The notes under the pieces were generated by a model that saw nothing but the letters and a program-made list of their open reading frames with translations, made no database searches and was not told where the DNA came from. This document shows, piece by piece, positions 32,162 through 42,933 of a stretch of 64,000 nt of DNA. The number at the start of each line of letters is the position of its first letter. Positions within the stretch are counted from its first letter, which is position 1. Source of the DNA: Pyrenophora tritici-repentis (Eukaryota; Ascomycota; Dothideomycetes; Pleosporales; Pleosporaceae). The position numbers and the translations under genes were made by a program. The stretch is taken from the NCBI RefSeq assembly GCF_003171515.1, contig NC_089397.1:2336031-2400030 (forward strand). Direction: 5' to 3'.

Positions 32162-33754
32162 TCTGTTGTATATTGGTTCTCCTTGTTTGTTATAGCTGCG
32201 AGGACTTCACAGTCTCTGCTATTAGCAAAGTGAGGTTCTTTGCAGTTTGAGCATTTTGGGAGTGTATGGATACAAGGCTTCCCACTTGTCGTGCAGGTGG
32301 AGCATTTATGCTGCGATGTAGGGTGGGTCCCCGCACATAGCTGGCATGCTGTTTGGTTCCGGCATTTAAGCTTTGTATGGCCAAAGCCTTGGCAGTTGTC
32401 GCATTGGGTAGTAGCTGGAATACTTCTATACTTTTCAGTACGGAGGCTCTCTCCAAGGATGATGATCCTCGCTCCTAGTTTCTTTGCTTCAGCTTCTGTT
32501 TTAAAAGCAATAACAATAGAGCTGTTTTGCTTGTTCTTCCAGTCTTTTGTAAGCCAGTAGGAGTTACCAACTATTTGTAGTCCTTTGTTATATGTAGGGA
32601 TTTCAGTTTGAAGGATTTCTAGCGTGTCTGCTCCTTCAAAGGTTGTAGGGACGTTGTGGACTATGACTTTTGTCCAAGATTCTAGTGGTTGAGCGTGTTT
32701 GATGTTAAAGAGATCCATCCAGATGTTGGATTGCTGGAGAAGGAATTCTCCAGAGTATCCGCTTGTAGTAGTAAGTATGAGATTGTTTCTCTTACTAAGA
32801 GCTGCTAGTTGGATAACAGGTCCTGCAATGCCAGCTTTTTGGAATGCCTCGTTGATTTTGTTTCGTGCTTGGAGCGGGTTGATGGTTTGGTTTTCCTCTA
32901 GTGTTGCAACTATTTGGTAGTGCGTAATTAGTTTCTTAGGCGTTGGCTTTTTCTTTGGGGCTACAGTCGTCCAAGTGGCGTTCTTTGATGGTTGAGCTGC
33001 AATTGTTGCGTATGATTGGGGAGCATTTGTGTTTGTTGTCGTTGTTGCTACTGCTACTGTTTGGTTGTTTTGACCAGCTACTGTGGCTGTTGCCTTCTTT
33101 AATGTCTTTGCTGCTTTTTCTGAAGCGTTTGCTAGAGTAGCTGAGTGGAAGGCGAGCTTGGCAGATAGTTTGTCCGAGATCTGGTTTGTAACTCTCCCTT
33201 TTTCCGTGTAGTCTCTAAATACGTCTAGTAGTTCGAGTAGCTTGTTTTGCTCTTCATATGAGTTGATCATAATAGAGGCTTGGAGGATCAGGTTTCTAGC
33301 CCATTGGATTGCCTGTTCTGGATCTTTTGCAGTTGGTTTGTCAGAGTCATTCTTTTGGAATGGATTTCTTCCTGTTCTGCAGAGATGTCAACAAGCAAGT
33401 CAAGCTGGCTTGATTCTTATCGATTGCAGATCACAGACCATTCTCTGGGACGTGCCACTGTGCACGAGCCTCTATATTGTCTGTGATCTGCAATCGATAA
33501 GAATCAAGCCAGCTTGACTTGCTTGTTGACATCTCTGCTGTTCTGTCGTATACAGGAGAGAAGAGGGCTGGTCGTTTGTTCATGATTGGGACTAGTCGTT
33601 CAGGTGGGTTAGGTTGAGTTTGGGTTGGGGTCGCTGGTGTCTGGTCCTCTTCTATACCCATTTGGATATCATTTTCGAGATAGATTGCGGTATTAGTGCT
33701 GTTTCCGCTTGCCTCTGGGATCTGCACTATGATATTGTCGCTGTCTGGCGGCAT
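32155..33754 (-). pseudogene. LINE-A ORF1 (nucleocapsid-like), split by MITE-2
   Basis: ATG at 33754 begins MPPDSDNIIVQIPEASG. With MITE-2 and one target copy removed, the frame is continuous to 32155, about 477 residues, with no other lesion. After a Thr/Ala/Gln-rich stretch comes an RRM-like/LINE ORF1 region and three Cys/His knuckles: CDNCQGFGHTKLKC, CQLCAGTHPTSQHKC and CSNCKEPHFANSRDC. It should bind LINE RNA. Its stop overlaps the ORF2 start (ATGTTAG), suggesting coupled re-initiation. Confidence 0.88.
33380..33537. mobile_element. MITE-2 copy 2 (158 bp), 8-bp duplication CTGTTCTG
   Basis: Ends CAGAGATGTCAACAAGCAAG and its reverse complement, about 59-bp inverted repeats. CTGTTCTG flanks it at 33372-33379 and 33538-33545. 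The 8-bp duplication marks a non-autonomous hAT. Its ends resemble those of hAT-B (CACAGATGTCAATGAGCAAG). Confidence 0.95.
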
Positions 33755-33856
33755 TTTTGTTCTGTTGTTGCTACTTTACACTAGAAGGATACCTAGTTCT
33801 TCTAGCCGTACCGGTGTGAAAGTAGTGAAAGCCTTGCTATTTTACTCTTCTTACTC

Positions 33857-34247
33857 GTGGTGGGACCCACTATGCACATCGACGAGCCCAGGAGCACCCC
33901 CATTTGTAGAATGGATAGAAAGCCAAAACCTTAGCCTTCTAAACACACCAGGAACGGGCACTTTCTTTAGGCCACACCTATCAAGAGAATCAGTTTTAGA
34001 CCTATCCCTAGTTACCCCAGACCTAGCTGACAAAGCTATTGACTGGCAAGTCACTACAGAGACTGGATCTGACCACTACGGCCTACTCTTCTCAATTCGA
34101 TCAGACACCGACCAAGTAGACAATCCAATAAACCAACGCAAGTTTAACACAAAAAAGGCGGATTGGCCACTTTTTCAAAAAACCCTAAACGAGGCTATTC
34201 AAAACAACATCACGCTACAGCACATAAGCGAGATAAACGACCCTAGG
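33857..34247 (+). pseudogene. LINE-A copy 2 ORF2, endonuclease C-terminal part
   Basis: Reads WWDPLCTSTSPGAPPFVEW through GSDHYGLLFSIRSD to ISEINDPR, almost identical to copy 1, then stops at the Gypsy-2 LTR. The sequence resumes at 42934 in the same protein context. There is no start codon because of 5' truncation. Confidence 0.88.
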
Positions 34248-34455
34248 TGTGATGGTTTTGGGCCGTTGCCCCGCACAGGCCACCTGCCAGATGCCTTAGC
34301 GTTGTTTTGATGTTCGCGCACGAGCCACCTGTTTGGTGGCCCATGCACACCCCCACTTAGATATATTCCGCGCAGAGCTTCTTACAAGCTCTGCACTGCA
34401 ATTACTTTGTAATTCAACACAGTTTCAAATACCTGACCTATGTGAGACCCTTACA
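34248..34455 (+). mobile_element. Gypsy-2 5' LTR (208 bp)
   Basis: TG...CA ends, GATATATTCC TATA-like element near 34360, matched by the 3' LTR outside the inserted retroposon. Confidence 0.9.
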
Positions 34456-34522
34456 CGTAATTGCAGTCACCGAACACTGGCCCAACGGTGCGCCTCACGA
34501 GAAGCGCCCCGTCGAACAAGTC

Positions 34523-36832
34523 ATGAACCCTCTGGGGGCTCGTGACTCCCCTCATCCCGAGATCGTGGAACTCCTCACAGAGGAGACATCGCGCGATACT
34601 CGCCCCAGCACTACAGAACACCGAAATCCTGCCCTCGGCGTCCCTCGTTTCATGCGAGAGACGGCCGCAACCATGAACCGCTCCCGTATGGACGAGAGCC
34701 ACGAGAACTCAGCCCCGAACAGCCTTCGCGTGCGACGGCGCCCACCTCCCAGACCAAAGAAACCCTAGAGCGTCGCGCCAGCGGCCTCCCCCGAGCACAC
34801 GGCAAGAACAACCTCTTCGACAGGGACGTACGCATTCCAGGACGCTACCCCTCCCTCGGCCACACCGATAGTGTACAGCAGCCACTGGACATTTCCGACG
34901 ACTCTGACGACGAGCTTCCGACCACAATCACTACGCGCAAGAAGGGCGTGGCCTTCATAGACCATCGCGCCGACTTGAGCAGCCCATTGGGCATACGCTA
35001 CCCATTAATGAGCGAGCAACGCCGCTACTCGCGCCAGTCTCAGGCCGAAGTCGACACTGATTATTTTTCTGAAGCGTGGCTCTCACCTGGACCTGCCGCG
35101 TCCTTAGAACCCCTAGTTGAACACGCCTACGAGCGTGCGCAATTCGAGCGACAGCCCTCTACGTCCTACGTCATTCCTCGCGAGGATAACGTGACCACCT
35201 TCGACCTCTGGGAGAACGATGCGCAAGGCAACCCCCAACGCAAAGATTCTCTCCACACTACGCCTATCGGACATACGAATAATGACCAGTCTAAGGCGTT
35301 GAACAGACTATATGATCAAATCCGCGATATGTGGAGAGACCTCGGCAACGAGCGCAAACACAGCGATCAGTTAGGCGAACAGCTTCTCGCAAGAGACAAG
35401 GTCATCGAAAACCTCCACAGCAAGGATCAAGAAACCCAAGATATCCTTGAGGGTTACAAGGGCGACGTCGCTGACACACAGGCTGTCCTTAAGAACTGCC
35501 AGGACCAACTTCAGTCTTCCGTCGCTACAGTTGCACGCCTAACGAGGAGCTCCGCGACGCGCGCGGAAGCGCTCACGAAGACTACCAGCAGGCCCAGAAC
35601 CAGGCAGAGAACCTCGCCGCCCGCAAATCGGCCTACAAGGACAAATACCGACAGGAGCACGACGCCCACCGAGCCACATTAGAGAATATGAAGAAACTCC
35701 AGGCTAAGCTAAAACAGGCTACAGCCAAGGTTTCTAGGTCAGCCAGGCGCGGCCACACAGGCCCTTCCCCCCAGACTCATCGGACTCTGAAGGCGACGAT
35801 GCCAACAGTCCTCTACCAGCCCTCTCTCGCCAAGGTCAGCGCGGCACTCAGTCTACGAAAAATCGATACTCCGATGACGAAGAGTACGATCACCGTCGCC
35901 ACCCCCGCCCAAAGAAACCTGAACCTGAGGCATTCTCCGGTAATGGCACCACTTCCGCCGACTATCTTAAGTGGAAGATGGACGTCACCGATTGGTTTGC
36001 TGATTATCCCTACGAGTTCGCCTCAGAAACCAAGAAGCTTAGCTACATCCGCCAGAAGACCAAGGACAAGGCTTTCGGATGCCTCCAGCATGGGTACCTC
36101 GAACCTGGAGCTGAGTTCGCGCACAGTAACGAGGCTTGGTCTATCCTTGACTCTGTCTATAAGTCGCTGAACACTAGCATCGAAGCTCAGTCCTGGTATG
36201 AGAGCTTGAATTCCACTATGAAGCCCACAGAGTCTATGGGTGAGTACATCGCCCGCTTTAACGTCGGCACCTCGGCCCTTCGTTGGCCCGACACCCTCAA
36301 GATCCAGTTCATGCGCAACCGGCTGCCTGTATGGTGGCGCGACATGACCGCCATGAAAGTCTTAGAGTCTAGCCTCACCTACCTTGACTTCTGTCAAACC
36401 CTTCGTCTCCTCGAACAGTCCAACCCACAACGAGCCACTACAACTGGCAACCGTAGAGGAAATCAGAGTTTAGAAGGTGGCGGGGGCGGCGGAGCAGGCG
36501 GCAATAAGTCCACTCCCTCTAACGGACCCCGGAACGGTGGATCCAGCTCGGGATCTGGCCCCCGTGGCCGCTCTGACATCCAGGTCAAGGTCCTCCGTCA
36601 CTTAAATCGTTGTTTCAACTGTCTTAAGAAGAATCACACCTTTAAGGCTACAGGAGGTTACTGCTCTAAGGAGCCGGTCGCCTCTTTTGACTCGTACCCC
36701 GAAGTTCAGGACGCTCTTGAGAAGGCTATTGCTAACAATGGCGTACCCGTCGGAGAGCCAGCCCGCCCTAAGGTCAAGGGCGCCGCAGCTAGCGTCACCT
36801 CCACCTCTCCCCAACCTTCGGAAAATGCTTAG
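34523..36832 (+). pseudogene. gag: Gypsy-2 Gag, several frame changes
   Basis: Protein-like sequence passes through three frames, each step being a minus-one change: near 34730-34745, near 35540-35548 and in the C-run at 35767-35772. The middle part is a long coiled coil (LYDQIRDMWRDLGNERKHSD; then AQNQAENLAARKSAYKDKYR). The Retrotrans_gag region begins near 35978 (MDVTDWFADYPYEFASETKK) and includes FMRNRLPVWWRDMTAMKVLE. A Gly/Ser-rich linker and a degenerate knuckle CFNCLKKNHTFKATGGYC close it. The start at 34523 is a choice; a later one is possible. All shifts fit single missing bases, so the gene may be intact in reality. Confidence 0.75.
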
Positions 36833-39800
36833 TCCCTGGCGACAGTCGCCCCCAGGGACCTCCCCGGCATGAGAAGCCACCCCCAGTACAACCACCAGCA
36901 CATCCCCTAATTCCCCCTGCCCCTTCTGTCGAAGACAGCGAAGAAGAAGAGGAGTTACATCCTAACCGCTTTGTCGACGATTCTTTGACCCTAGCCCTTT
37001 CCCCTACCGTAGAAGTCAGCTCTGACGATGAGTCCGACCCGGATCCAACACTCCAGGCAATTGCGAACCGTGTCAAGGCTCTAAAACAACAGAGCCAGAC
37101 TGGATCCCGGATCACCGTCTCGGCCATTGCTGCCGCCGCTATACGCGGTGATAAGTATCAGCCTCTAGTAGGCCAGCAATTAGTCTTTAAAGGAATCATT
37201 TCTTCTCATCGCTCCTCTCCTCAACACGTCGAAATCATGGGTGACACTGGTTGTGCTTCTCTCTTCATTGATTCTTCTCATGCCCGCGCACATAAATACG
37301 ACCTTATCTCTCTCTCCCAGCCTGCTACTCTAGAACTCGCTGATGGCTCTCTAGTGGCAGGCGTTACCCATATGGCCCGGGTAACTGTCACATTTGGCAC
37401 CCACACCGAAGATGTCCTAGCCTATGTCACCAAACTCTCTGGTGTCCAAATGATCCTAGGAACGCCCTGGTTCCAAACCCATGAACCCCGAGTTAACTGG
37501 AAAGACATGTCTCTAAGTTTTGACTCGGAGCACTGTCTAATTAACTGTATCCACGACCACCGACCCTGTCACACTCAGAGCAGCCGGCACCACAAGCAAC
37601 CTCTCCCCCAGGTCCCTGACCCTTGCCGGAAGGTTGCTCGTCACCCCAAAGCACCCCCACCAATTGATGTAGCTTTCATCTCTAGCCGCGTAGCCGCGGC
37701 AGCCGTCTGTCACGACCAGGACATTTGTATCACCTCTTACGATGAAATCGGCCGCATCGCCGAGCTATCCGACAAGGAATGGGAGGACACTCAGCACCTA
37801 CGTGCTGCAGGAGCCAAAGTGCTCCCAGAGGATTACGAGAAGTTCCGCGACAAGATGGAACGTCCGCACATGACGAGACAAGAAATCCTCAAGCGATTAC
37901 CTAAGGTCCTTCATCCCTTGTACCAAGGTTTTGACCCTAAAGAAGCGGACGAGCTCCCAGAGCTCCGGGGTAACCTTGACCACAAAATCGAACTTAAGCT
38001 CGACGATACTGGCCAGCCGCCTAAGCCGTCATTCCAGCGTCTACGCCCAATGTCCCGAGATGAAGCCCGAGCGGTGAAACTCTATGTGGACGACATGATC
38101 AAGAAAGGACACGTCGAACGCAGCACTTCCGCCTGGGCCGCACCCCTTCTTGTTGTGCGCAAGCCAGGTGGAGGCATCCGCATATGCGTCGACTATCGCG
38201 GTCTGAACGCCCACACTGTCAAGAACCGAAATGCCCCACCACTAATCCGGGACATGCTTGCTAAGCTCTCAAAATCGCGATACTTCTCCAAGGTAGATGT
38301 GATCGCCGCATTCAATAAGATACGCATCAAAGAAGAACATAAACACCTCTCCGCCTTCATCACGCCCTACGGACTGTACCAATACACTGTTATGCCCTTC
38401 GGCATGTGCAATAGCCCAGGAACCTTCCAAGCATACATTAACGACGTCCTACACGAATATCTCGATGAGTTCTGCATGGCTTACTTAGACGATGTAATTA
38501 TCTTTAGTGAGACTCTTGATCAACACGAGAAGCACCTAGTACAGGTAGTCTCTCGGCTCGCAGACGCCGGATTGCCTATGGACATTCTTAAATCCGACTT
38601 CATAACGACAGAGGTTAAATTCCTCGGGCTTATCATCACCGCCGACGGTATTAAAATGGACCCAGACAAAGTCAGCGCCATTCAGGACTGGAAGCTTCCG
38701 CAATCTCTAAAAGATGTACAAGCCTTTTTAGGTTTTGCTAACTTCTACCGCCGATTTATACGCGGTTTCTCGGATATCGCAAAACCTTTAACGCATCTCA
38801 CTAAGGGCGACCCTAAGCTATTCAAGATGACTAAAGAAGCTGAGCGCTCCTTCCTCGCACTGAAAGTCGCCTTCTGTAGCGACGTGGTGCTCGCCCACTT
38901 TGACCCCGACCTAAAGACTATCGTAGAAACTGACGCGTCTGACTATGTGTACGCAGCAGTGCTCTCCCAGGTCCAGCCAGACGGATCAGTCCGGCCGGTC
39001 GCCTATCTCTCAAAGAAGATGTCGCCCACAGAGTGTAATTACGAGATATACGACAAGGAGCTCCTCGCTATAGTCCGCGCCTTCGAGGAATGGAGGCCAG
39101 AACTCGCAGGAGTTCCTGAGGCGGTAGAAGTGCTAACAGACCATCGCGGGCTCGAATACTTCCGCTCTAAACGCAATCTCAATCGTCGACAAGCCCGCTG
39201 GGCTGAGTTCCTAGAGGAATTCGACTTTCGCATACAATACCGCCCTGGTAAACAGGGTACTAAACCCGACAGCCTTACCCGCCGGACAGGAGACTTGCCA
39301 GACTCAGTCACGGACGACCGGGTCCAGCACCAATGCCAGACTATCCTAGGTTCCAACCGATGGGGCGGCAGCTATGCCGCTGTACGCCTCGCCGGAGTAT
39401 GCCTGGGCGACAATCCTTGCGACCTAGGCTCCGTCCTTACACTGATGCAAGAGAGCGGCGAAGGCGCTTCACTGTCCACCTCTACAATGTTGGTAGGGTT
39501 AGCCCGCTTCTCCCTAAAGGGCACCCATGACCCATATGACGACATCGAAGGAGCCGACGATCGCCCCTCGACGATGTCCTCTTAGAACTCTGCCTTAGCG
39601 ACCCACGCCTACGCGATGTAAAGACAGCCCTCGCTTCTAATGACCGCCGTATCCCACATTACCTCATAGCGGAAGGCATTCGGATGGAACTAGCCGACCT
39701 AGAAGCCAGCAACGACGGCAAGCTATTTATTGGCAACGGGCGTCTTGTCGTCCCCTTCAGTGAGAAACTCCGTACGAGGATTATCGCACACATCCACAAT

Positions 39801-41413
39801 AGCCTACCGGGCGGCCACGGAGGTCGCACGACGACGTACCAACAAGTAAGCCAGTGGTACTACTGGCAGGGCATGACGAACACAATTGCGCGCTTTACCA
39901 ACAACTGTCTAACCTGTAAACGCTCTAAGGTTAACCGCACCGCCAAACATAGTTTGCTTCACCCGCTGCCTGTCCCTACTCAGTACTGGGATGACATATC
40001 CATCGACTTCATCACCCCACTGCCTAAGTCAACCTGGTGTGGTCACTCTTACCAACACATCATGGTCGTGGTTGACCGTCTATCAAAAATGAAGAAGTTC
40101 ATTGCAATGGAAAACCTAGAGGTGCCTACAGTCGTTGACAAGTTTATGGAATACATCTGGAAAGAGGAAGGATACCCAAGGACTCTTGTATCAGATCGGG
40201 GCCGCCAATTCACGTCACATTTCTGGAATCGCCTGTGTGCCCAGGTGGGAACGCACCCTAAACTCTCTACCTCCCATCACCCAGAAACCGACGGTCAGAC
40301 CGAGAATGCAAACGCCGATCTCAAACAATACCTAAGGGCGTACGTTAACTACCTACAGACGGATTGGGCCCAGCTATTGCCTTTAGCAGAATTTGAAGCC
40401 AATTCGGCCATTAGCACAGCTACCGGGTTATCTCCGTTCCTCGCCACAAAGGGACGCCAACCGCGATCTGGACTGGAGCCCGCTCACCTTCTGCGCCCCC
40501 TTAACAACCACCCTACTATCGCCCAACAGCAACGGAACGCTGATGCCCTCGCCCAGCGCATTGACACAACGCGCACCTTCCTGCGACAACAAATCCTATG
40601 GGCTCAAGACAAGATGAAAGAGTTCGCAGACGCGAACCGATACCCAGCACCACGGTTCGACGTGGGTGACTGGGTGATGCTGAACGCCCGCCACATTAAA
40701 ACCGAAAGACCAGTTAAGTCACTAGACCACAAGAATATAGGGCCATACCAGTAGACTCCGCAACAATCAATTCAATCCGGTCACTCTCCTAGACCCACTT
40801 ACCTATCTAGGTAGGGCTTAAACTCCTATAGGTAACTACTAGGCTTAAAGCGGTAATCAATCAATCCAATCTGAACCTTCTAGGACCCACTTAATTGATT
40901 GTTGCGGACTGTGCATACCAGATCACTCGGGTCATTGACAACATGGCCTACGAACTAGACCTCCCTCCTCAGCTTAAAGCTATCTTCCCAGCCTTCCACC
41001 CATGGCTCCTACAACCGTACGAGGACGACGCCTTACCCGGACAACCTCGTCCAGGCGATGCCGCTCCCCCCGAAGTCCACCTTGGCAACGATGGAGTCAC
41101 AGAATACGTGGTCTCCCAAGTCCTAGACTCTCGCATACGACGCAATCTCGTCGACCCTCACACAGGTGAGCGTGGATTGCTGCAATACAAGGTGGAATGG
41201 GTGGGCGACGATCAGTCAGAGCCATGGCAGCCCTACCATAACCTGCGCAGCTGTAAAGAGTCAGTCCAGGACTTTCACAGCCGCAACCCTGGCCGACCAG
41301 GACCACACGCCACATTTCATGACTACGATGACGACGGACAGCTCGCTATAGCCCTGCTCCAGCTACTAGATAGCAAGTACTCAAATAAGTTTGCGCCTCA
41401 GTCGGAACTTTGA
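36829..41413 (+). pseudogene. pol: Gypsy-2 Pol with C-terminal chromodomain, interrupted by MITE-1
   Basis: The pol frame overlaps the gag stop and is open from 36829; first ATG 36985. Protease IMGDTGCASLFID; RT VDYRGLNAHTVKNRN, SKVDVIAAFNKIRI and YLDDVIIF; RNase H VETDASDYVYAAVL and YDKELLAIVRAFEEW. A frame change in CCCC at 39564-39567 leads to integrase: HHCC finger (HIHNSLPGGHGG ... CLTCKRSK) and DDE residues in SIDFITPLP, LVSDRGRQF and HHPETDGQTENANADLKQY. MITE-1 splits the frame at 40752-40913 within the GPYQ-ITR motif. The last part (about 41100-41300) is a chromodomain (EYVVSQVLDSRIR ... YKVEWVG ... EPWQPYHNL), which in chromoviruses steers integration to marked heterochromatin. Confidence 0.9.
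40752..40913. mobile_element. MITE-1 copy (162 bp), 8-bp duplication CATACCAG
   Basis: Full-length copy in the opposite orientation to those at 12649, 13994 and 29135, flanked by CATACCAG at 40744-40751 and 40914-40921. Confidence 0.95.
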
Positions 41414-41417
41414 GCGC

Positions 41418-41432
41418 TTTTCGGGGGGGACG
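41418..41432 (+). promoter_or_regulatory. Gypsy-2 polypurine tract
   Basis: TTTTCGGGGGGGACG lies immediately before the 3' LTR start at 41433, the expected place and composition for the plus-strand primer. Confidence 0.7.
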
Positions 41433-42928
41433 TGTGATGGTTTTGGGCCGTTGCCCCGCACAGGCCACCTGCCAGATGCCTTAGCGTTGTTTTGATGTTC
41501 GCGCACGAGCCACCTGTTTGGTGGCCCATGCACACCCCCACTTAGATATATTCCGCGCAGAGCTTCTTACAAGCTCTGCACTGCAATTACTTTGTAATTC
41601 AACACAGTTTCAAACATCGAACACCAACTTTTCGAGATGACAAAAAGGTCCTGGATTACCCTTTTTTCATCTCAATTCCATTGAAATGCCTTCCTAGAAT
41701 CAGTTTCCAACGTCTGCTTTTGCGTGCAGGCGTTGTGGCGGGCGCGCTGGCCGCTGCAACTTTGACAGAGTTGTTACCTGGCCTTAGTTGAGAGAAATCT
41801 CTGCAAATGGCCCGTGCGCCAACTGATTTTAGATGTTCGATCGAAGGCACCCTCTACGAAACCGACAGAGCAACGGCTCTTCCTTAGGTATATATCTCTA
41901 TTGCTGCAAAGTAATAGGCCTATATATCTAGATGCTACCTATACCCGAACGCCCTAAACCAACTCGATATACCGACCCCATATACCGAACCGCTCCAGCA
42001 CCTGCTGTCACCAGCACACTCACGAGCAAAACACCGACCAGGCACTAGATGTATAGATCTATTATCTCTCTTGTAGATCCCTATATACAGACGCCTACAC
42101 CAAAAGCCCTCTCCACCGAACGACCTAAACCGACTCGATATACCGACCCCATATACCGAACCGCTCTAGCACCTGCTTTCACTAGCACACGCACGAGCAA
42201 AACACCGACCAGGCACTAGATGTATAGATCTATTATCTCTCTTGTAGATCCCTATATACAGACGCCTACACCAAAAGCCCTCTCCACCGAACGACCTAAA
42301 CCGACTCGATATACCGACCCCATATACCGAACCGCTCTAGCACCTGCTTTCACTAGCACACGCACGAGCAAAACACCGACCAGGCACTAGATGTATAGAT
42401 CTACTATCTCTCTTGTAGATCCCTATATACAGACGCCTACACCAAATACCCTCTCTACCGAACGCCCTAAACCGACTCGATATACCGACCCCATATACCG
42501 AACCGCTCCAGCACCTGCTTTCACTAGCACACGCACGAGCAAAACATCGACCAGGCAATAGCTGTATAGATCTATTCTCTCTCTTGTAGATCCCTATATA
42601 CAGACGCCTACACAAAACAACAGACAGACACTGTATAAAACTACAAACAATATTTCTTTTCGCAAAGAGCTCGCTGTTACATCTCTTTCTGTTCACCACA
42701 CTGCTCTTTAGCACCCGCGCCAATGGAAGACTAGCTCGGAAATTGGACTACGCAACTATCCTCCAAATTGTACAAGACCTATAGAAACTCCATATTGAAC
42801 AACATACATAGAACGGCTTAGCCAAAGTCCTACATAGTCACCGACTGATACAGGACTCTAATGGAAATATAATAATAATAATAATAATAACACAGTTTCA
42901 AATACCTGACCTATGTGAGACCCTTACA
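41433..42928 (+). mobile_element. Gypsy-2 3' LTR, split by retroposon copy 3
   Basis: 41433-41614 and 42903-42928 (with the duplicated target) together match the 5' LTR. The insert is the 171-bp-repeat retroposon. Confidence 0.92.
41615..42888 (+). mobile_element. 171-bp-repeat retroposon, copy 3, complete (about 1.27 kb)
   Basis: Bounded by target duplication AACACAGTTTCAAA (41601-41614 and 42889-42902). It starts CATCGAACACCAACTTTTCG and ends (AAT)n. Order: a 5' module of about 330 bp, then 171-bp units with starts at 42076, 42247, 42418 and 42589, then a 3' module from CTGTATAAAACTACAAACAA through GCTCTTTAGCACC and GGACTCTAATGG that is similar to the LINE-A 3' UTR (45968-46230). It encodes no reverse transcriptase. 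The minus-strand frame in the 5' module (64 codons) has no recognised domain. Confidence 0.9.
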
Positions 42929-42933
42929 CTAGG

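Larger units (their letters stand above)
30786..33843 (-). mobile_element. LINE-A copy 1 (Tad1/I-like), 5' half with ORF1 and start of ORF2
   Basis: Minus-strand LINE with ORF1 and the endonuclease part of ORF2. It is interrupted by a MITE-2 (33380-33537) and a solo LTR (30991-31368), and truncated at 30786 by retroposon copy 2. LINE-A copy 2 is inserted about 90 bp upstream of its ORF1 start. The exact 5' end is not determined. Confidence 0.85.
34248..42928 (+). mobile_element. Gypsy-2 chromovirus LTR retrotransposon
   Basis: Both LTRs are present (34248-34455; 41433-42928 with an insert), starting TGTGATGGTTTTGGGCCG and ending ACCCTTACA. The 5-bp duplication CTAGG is at 34243-34247 and 42929-42933. 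A polypurine tract precedes the 3' LTR. Gag and Pol are on the + strand and Pol ends in a chromodomain. It carries MITE-1 in pol and the retroposon in its 3' LTR. The LTR parts are identical over the compared segments, so insertion was recent. Confidence 0.93.

Noticed and set aside
41980..42600. Regularly spaced repeats reminiscent of CRISPR
   Set aside because: The 171-bp units are head-to-tail without unique spacers and lie in a eukaryotic retroposon.
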